Source: Pelargonium nanum
Lineage: Eukaryota; Streptophyta; Magnoliopsida; Geraniales; Geraniaceae
Direction: 5' to 3'
NCBI GenBank assembly: GCA_036897485.1
Contig: JAYMTF010001798.1
Location: forward strand, 1-21,241
Length of the DNA: 21,241 nt
Shown here: positions 17,720 to 21,241 of the stretch, piece by piece
Layout: the number at the start of each line of letters is the position of its first letter
Numbering within the stretch: the first letter of the stretch is position 1
Notes under the pieces: generated by a model
Databases searched by the model: none
The model's input: the letters and a program-made list of their open reading frames with translations, nothing else
Told to the model about the DNA's origin: nothing
Translations under genes and position numbers: made by a program

Positions 17720-19061
17720 GTCGGTGAATTGAAGCAGTAACTGAAACGAAACCATCAGAGCTCACAAAATCATCTTTCCCTCACAAAATCTCCTCCCATT
17801 TTGTCCGGTAAGGTCATCGGAACTTTCTCGAGCTTCTATTTCTAGGGTTTTCAAATGATCTCGTCCTCTACAGCTCCGATTGTTGTTATCTGATTGTGGT
17901 TTTACACTCTGATCGTACTCGATGTTCCGATTCTGATGTTTCATTTGTTTTGGTCGAGGATTTGTTGCTTTTTGGTGATTTTTCGCTGAATTGTGATCGA
18001 TTTGTTTGCTGATGCTGAGTTTTTGTATATGTTTGGGAGAATTTGAAGTGTTTGGTTGTTGTTGTTGTTTTTCTGATGCTGTAGCTGTAGCTAATTGTTT
18101 TTGTATCTGTTGGTCTCGAATTGAGTTTAATACTAGTTGTTGTGTTTTAGCTTTCTTTCAGTGTGTGATGAATGCTTACGATTTTATCAAATTTCGTATG
18201 ACAATTGAAAACATGGTTGGTTTTGTAGCTGTTTTCTTTTTTCTTCTAATGTGAGCTAAAATGTGATTTAATCGATTTGAATAGGAGTAATGCTATGCTT
18301 TAGAAATTATATCCGTCTTGAGATTGTGTAGTTTTGTTCGCTAGCGCTGGTGATTTGTTGAATAATGGTTGATGACATTTACGCTGGTACTTAATTTTTG
18401 CATTTTTGTTAGAGAGTTAGAGTTTTGCTTTGTTGATTTGCTGATGATGTAGCTAATTGTTTTTAGTGACGTGTGTATCTGTTGGTCTCGAATTAAGTTT
18501 ACCTGTAGTGTTTTTTATAGTTTTGGATTTGATCTAATTTTTATGATACATCTATGGTGAAACTGAAATTTTGCATTTGTTTGAGAGGATTTAAAGTTTT
18601 GCTTTGTCGATTTGCTGATTATGTGGCTAATTGTTTTTGTTTTTAGTGCCTGATATATTTGTTGATCTTAAATTGAGTTTACATGTTGGGGTGATGAGTT
18701 TTTAGATTTGATCAAGTTTCCAATGACGACCTTGTTGATTTTGTAGCTGTGTTTTTTTTAATGCGAGTTATAATTTGATTTATTGTTCTGTTTGATATTT
18801 GAATATGGGCAATGTTATGCTTTATAATTTATCTCCGTCTTGCTTTTCTCAGTAGTTCTTTAAATTAATAATGTGAATGTGAAGAAATGACAGGATTTTA
18901 TGTCTTTGATGTGGATAACGATACCATGTTTTATTATACGCATTTGAATGGTTGGGGATTTAGTTCCTTATGCTTTTGGCTTTTATTGTTTGTGATAAAA
19001 AGTGTGGTGGAGGTTGGAGTAAAGTTTTTAAAATGCTTCTGTTTCCTTTTTGGGGCTGTAG
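17720..19061 (+). other. MLF 5'-UTR exon and 1.25-kb leader intron (inferred)
   Basis: A TTTGTCCG|GTAAGG donor at 17807/17808 and a pyrimidine-rich TTTCCTTTTTGGGGCTGTAG acceptor ending at 19061 would remove 17808-19061 from the leader. The intron interior is strongly T-rich with many GATTTG/TTGTTTT phrases, as is common in plant leader introns that raise expression. The 10 bases 19062-19071 would precede the start codon. There is no coding evidence inside; the open frames there are T-rich noise. Confidence 0.55.
18019..18842. repeat. Three diverged direct repeats in the MLF leader intron
   Basis: Units A (about 18019-18320), B (about 18393-18552) and C (about 18567-18842) share a TTTGTT.GAGA head and the phrases GCTAATTGTTTTTG and TCTCGAATT.AGTTTA. 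A and C also share a tail with TTTTGTAGCTGTTTTC and GCAATGTTATGCTTT-like sequence ending near TATCTCCGTCTTG. B appears to have lost most of that tail. The units are intronic and non-coding. Confidence 0.65.
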
Positions 19062-19071
19062 CTGCAATTAA

Positions 19072-21036
19072 ATGCAGGGTAACAGAGGTGGCGGGAATCC
19101 ATTTTTTAACATGGGTGACCCTTTTGCTGGATTTGGAGGCTTTGGCGGTTTCGGAGGTCAAAGGAGTTTGATGTCTAGTTTTTTCGGGGGAAGAGATCCT
19201 TTCGATGATCCTTTCTTCACCCAACCCTTCGGAGGCATGCAATCTAGCTTCTTCGGTGGACATCCTTTTCCAAATATGCATCCTTTTCCGAACATGCATC
19301 CTCCTGGATTTCTTGAGCAGCAAGCTCCGGAACCCAAAAGATCGAGGGGACCAATTATAGAGGAACTGGATTCTGATGATGAGAAAGAAGCCACAGATAA
19401 AGGAAAGAGTGAAAATCCTAGGAAGCATGGTAGGCCGGGCAATCCTTTCATTGAGGATCCAGATGATGAAGTTGAAGGTGAAGTTCGTCTTTTTTAGGGT
19501 TAATTATGAATAACTAGTCTTACTATTATAGTCCACGAACACTTAACTAGTCTATAGAATTTTTCACGACCTTTAACTAACTATGTGTTTTATTACCCCA
19601 TTCCGTCAATAAGTTTTAACGGAATATTCACTCTATTTCAAATTTTCAATCACATGCCTTACATGTGAACACTCATTGTACGAAAATCCGATTTTACCCT
19701 TCATATATTTCTTTTAACTAGTTTCTCTCTATTTTTTTCTTCTCATTCATCAACTAACTGTACGGAAATCTTAGTTTTTGTTTTCATAAGGGAGTTAATA
19801 AGGTTAGTTAAGTGTCAGGCAATACTACATGTTCAATCTTCATAATTATCACTTACAATAATAATAATTATCATTTTCTGTCATAATTATTACATCCGTT
19901 TCAAAGTATGTGTCATTTTAAAAACCAGAAGTTGTATCAAAATAAGTGTCCTATCATTTCAAGATTAAAAAGCACTTGGCTTTTCAATTATGCCCCTTTA
20001 CATTTCCAAGTACGTTACCTATTACTAATACTAGTAATGATTAATGAGTGCATAGAACAATTGCATGACTTCTTAATTTGTGTGGAAGTAGTAGTTTGTT
20101 TATACTTCTCTCAACTAAAAATGTCATTTGTTTTTTCTTTCAACTGCAGAGAGAAAGAGCAAGCAGTTGCATAAGATGAATGTGTATAACGAGCCAAGTA
20201 ACTCTCTGTTACAGCCTCAAACTGGCAGCTTTTCTTTTCAGAGCTCAACTGTCACCTATGGTGGTGCAAATGGAGCATATTACACATCTTCCACAACAAG
20301 GAGGATGGGGAGTGATGGGGTAAGTGCACTTTAAACTTTAAAAATGAAGTTGGGTTTTCGTATATTGGTTGGTTCATATTCTCATGTTTCTTGGAACAGG
20401 TGACATTTGAAGAAAGCAAAGAAGCTGATACTGCCACACGGAAAGCAACTCACAGGGTTTCTAGGGGAATTCACAATAAGGTATCTTCGATGTTGCTCAA
20501 TGAATGCTTGTTGTCATCTTGTCATTATTGCTTTGAAATTAGAGTTGACAATTTGAATCCGATCCCGCTGGCACCTGAGATCCAGCCTGCATTTTTGTGA
20601 GTTCAGGCCGCCCAAATTAGACCCGATTAATTTTTGGGCCTACGCATTTTTCTTTATAAACCTGAAAGAAACTGCACCTCTTGTGGGCCGGGTTAGGTCC
20701 TTTCAACCCGAAGCCCAAGTTTCCAGCTCTACCAGCACTGGTCCGATTTGTTTGTGTAATTTGCATGATGCACTTACGTGGAAAATGTACACTGTAGGGT
20801 CACTCCTTAACAAGGAAACTTAGTTCAGATGGGAATGTGGAAACAATGCAGACTCTGCACAATCTTGATGAGGGTACGTATGCATGGTAATGTGTATGAT
20901 GTTCGTTAAAAACACTCTATTCTCATATTTTCACGTTAATAACTTAATGCCCCATACTGGTTTCCAGACGAGCTTCCAGTCTTTGAAGCTACTTGGAAAG
21001 GAAAAAATTTGCCTGGATGCATGGGAAGTTCTGATG
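19072..21036 (+). CDS. Myeloid leukemia factor (MLF) family protein, 3' end beyond window
   Basis: Visible coding exons are 19072-19477, 20150-20319, 20400-20480, 20798-20873 and 20968-21036; all splice junctions keep frame and encode 267 residues, and the last donor (GTAAGT at 21037) shows that the gene continues outside. The N-terminus is Gly/Phe-rich (DPFAGFGGFGGFGG near 16-29), then comes GGRDPFDDPFF, and then an acidic stretch ELDSDDEKE. The conserved MLF core follows: QSSTVTYGGANGAYY, THRVSRGIHNKGHSLTRKL and NLDEDELPVFEATWKGK, comparable with the HKGH and FDEEW-type blocks of animal MLF1. Animal MLF proteins bind 14-3-3, Hsp70-type chaperones and transcription regulators and move between nucleus and cytoplasm; the plant role is poorly known. 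The start chosen is the first in-frame ATG after the leader acceptor; its context (T at -3) is mediocre. Confidence 0.88.
19500..19700. repeat. Weak dispersed-repeat-like segment in the MLF intron after the first coding exon
   Basis: Phrases such as TATAGTCCACGAACACTTAA and CCCATTCCGTCAATAAGTT are of the same style as the 5885-6065 and 12297-12480 segments. No termini were found. The rest of this intron (up to 20149) is AT-rich, with one Stowaway-like end listed separately. Confidence 0.25.
19889..19965. mobile_element. Possible Stowaway-like remnant in an MLF intron
   Basis: TACATCCGTTTCAAAGTATG resembles a degenerate Stowaway left end (CTCCGTCCCAAA-type), followed by GTGTCATTTT and AAAATAAGTGTCCTA phrases typical of those elements. 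I could not find a convincing right end, so only the recognisable portion is given. Confidence 0.3.
20540..20731. mobile_element. Non-autonomous hAT-like element in MLF intron (after the VTFEESKEAD exon)
   Basis: The left end TAGAGTTGACAATTTG and the right end, reverse-complemented TAGAGCTGGAAACTTGG, are imperfect inverted repeats of the same family as 4666-4846. The interior has GATCCCGCTGG and GGGCCGGGTTAGG motifs. No clear 8-bp duplication remains. It fills most of the 317-bp intron 20481-20797, leaving about 60 bases to each splice site. Confidence 0.55.
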
Positions 21037-21193
21037 GTAAGTGACTTTGGCTCTAAAGTAATGTTCAGATTCCCAATAAGTAATGGAAATGACAATGTCG
21101 TGTTTCTGTGAAAACAGACTTGTAAACTTGTTGCCGCATTGATAGTATGCCAAATATTGACCTCATAACAAAAAAACAACCCAGTCTTTAGTT

Positions 21194-21212
21194 CCCCCCC
21201 CCCCCCCCCCCC
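21194..21212. repeat. C19 homopolymer
   Basis: Nineteen consecutive C residues lie in the MLF intron after the last visible exon. Such a tract is unusual in AT-rich plant DNA, and its exact length is easily miscalled in sequencing or assembly. Confidence 0.9.
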
Positions 21213-21241
21213 ACAAAAAGATTACTTTATCTGTTTACCTT

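Noticed and set aside
18934-19451. Antisense open frames of 97 and 164 codons opposite the first MLF coding exon
   Set aside because: They mirror the Gly/Phe/Pro-rich MLF exon and adjoining intron; the plus-strand MLF frame has clear homology and consistent splicing.

Overview
The window is nuclear DNA of a flowering plant, almost certainly a eudicot. It is AT-rich, its genes are split into short exons by GT..AG introns, and the spliced proteins are closest to dicot families. The intergenic and intronic DNA carries small plant transposons (Stowaway-like and hAT-like MITEs). I lean weakly towards an asterid, but nothing here fixes the species.

Layout. Positions 1-3120 are AT-rich intergenic DNA with no gene that I can support. 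From 11933 down to 4083 on the minus strand lies a complete 20-exon Sec1/Munc18-family gene (662 aa, SEC1A/KEULE type), which acts in SNARE-driven vesicle fusion. Its probable 3' UTR is interrupted by a small hAT-like element. Divergent from it, with 1.7 kb between start codons and a 485-bp hAT MITE in the gap, is a complete 7-exon DHHC protein S-acyltransferase gene (13667-16596, plus strand, 315 aa, PAT13/PAT14 type). Further down the plus strand is a myeloid leukemia factor (MLF) family gene. It has an inferred 5'-UTR exon ending at 17807, a 1.25-kb leader intron, and coding exons from 19072 to 21036; its 3' end runs past the window.

The three genes do not form a pathway in any evident way. 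Two deal with membranes (SNARE regulation and protein palmitoylation), and the MLF protein probably deals with chaperones or transcription. Every coding-exon junction was checked for frame by hand. All use GT..AG, and the SEC1 and PAT reading frames are intact from start to stop.

The most interesting signals are not in the proteins. They are: a 24-bp perfect palindrome in the first exon of SEC1, just downstream of the AUG; a tandem triplication in SEC1 intron 1 that has copied the exon-1 end and its splice donor; a tight cluster of five TGGGCY (site II) elements upstream of the acyltransferase; repeats inside the MLF leader intron; and three relatives of one hAT-like element placed in or beside two of the three genes. 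I see no defence system, CRISPR array, gene cluster or other clearly undescribed multi-gene system here.
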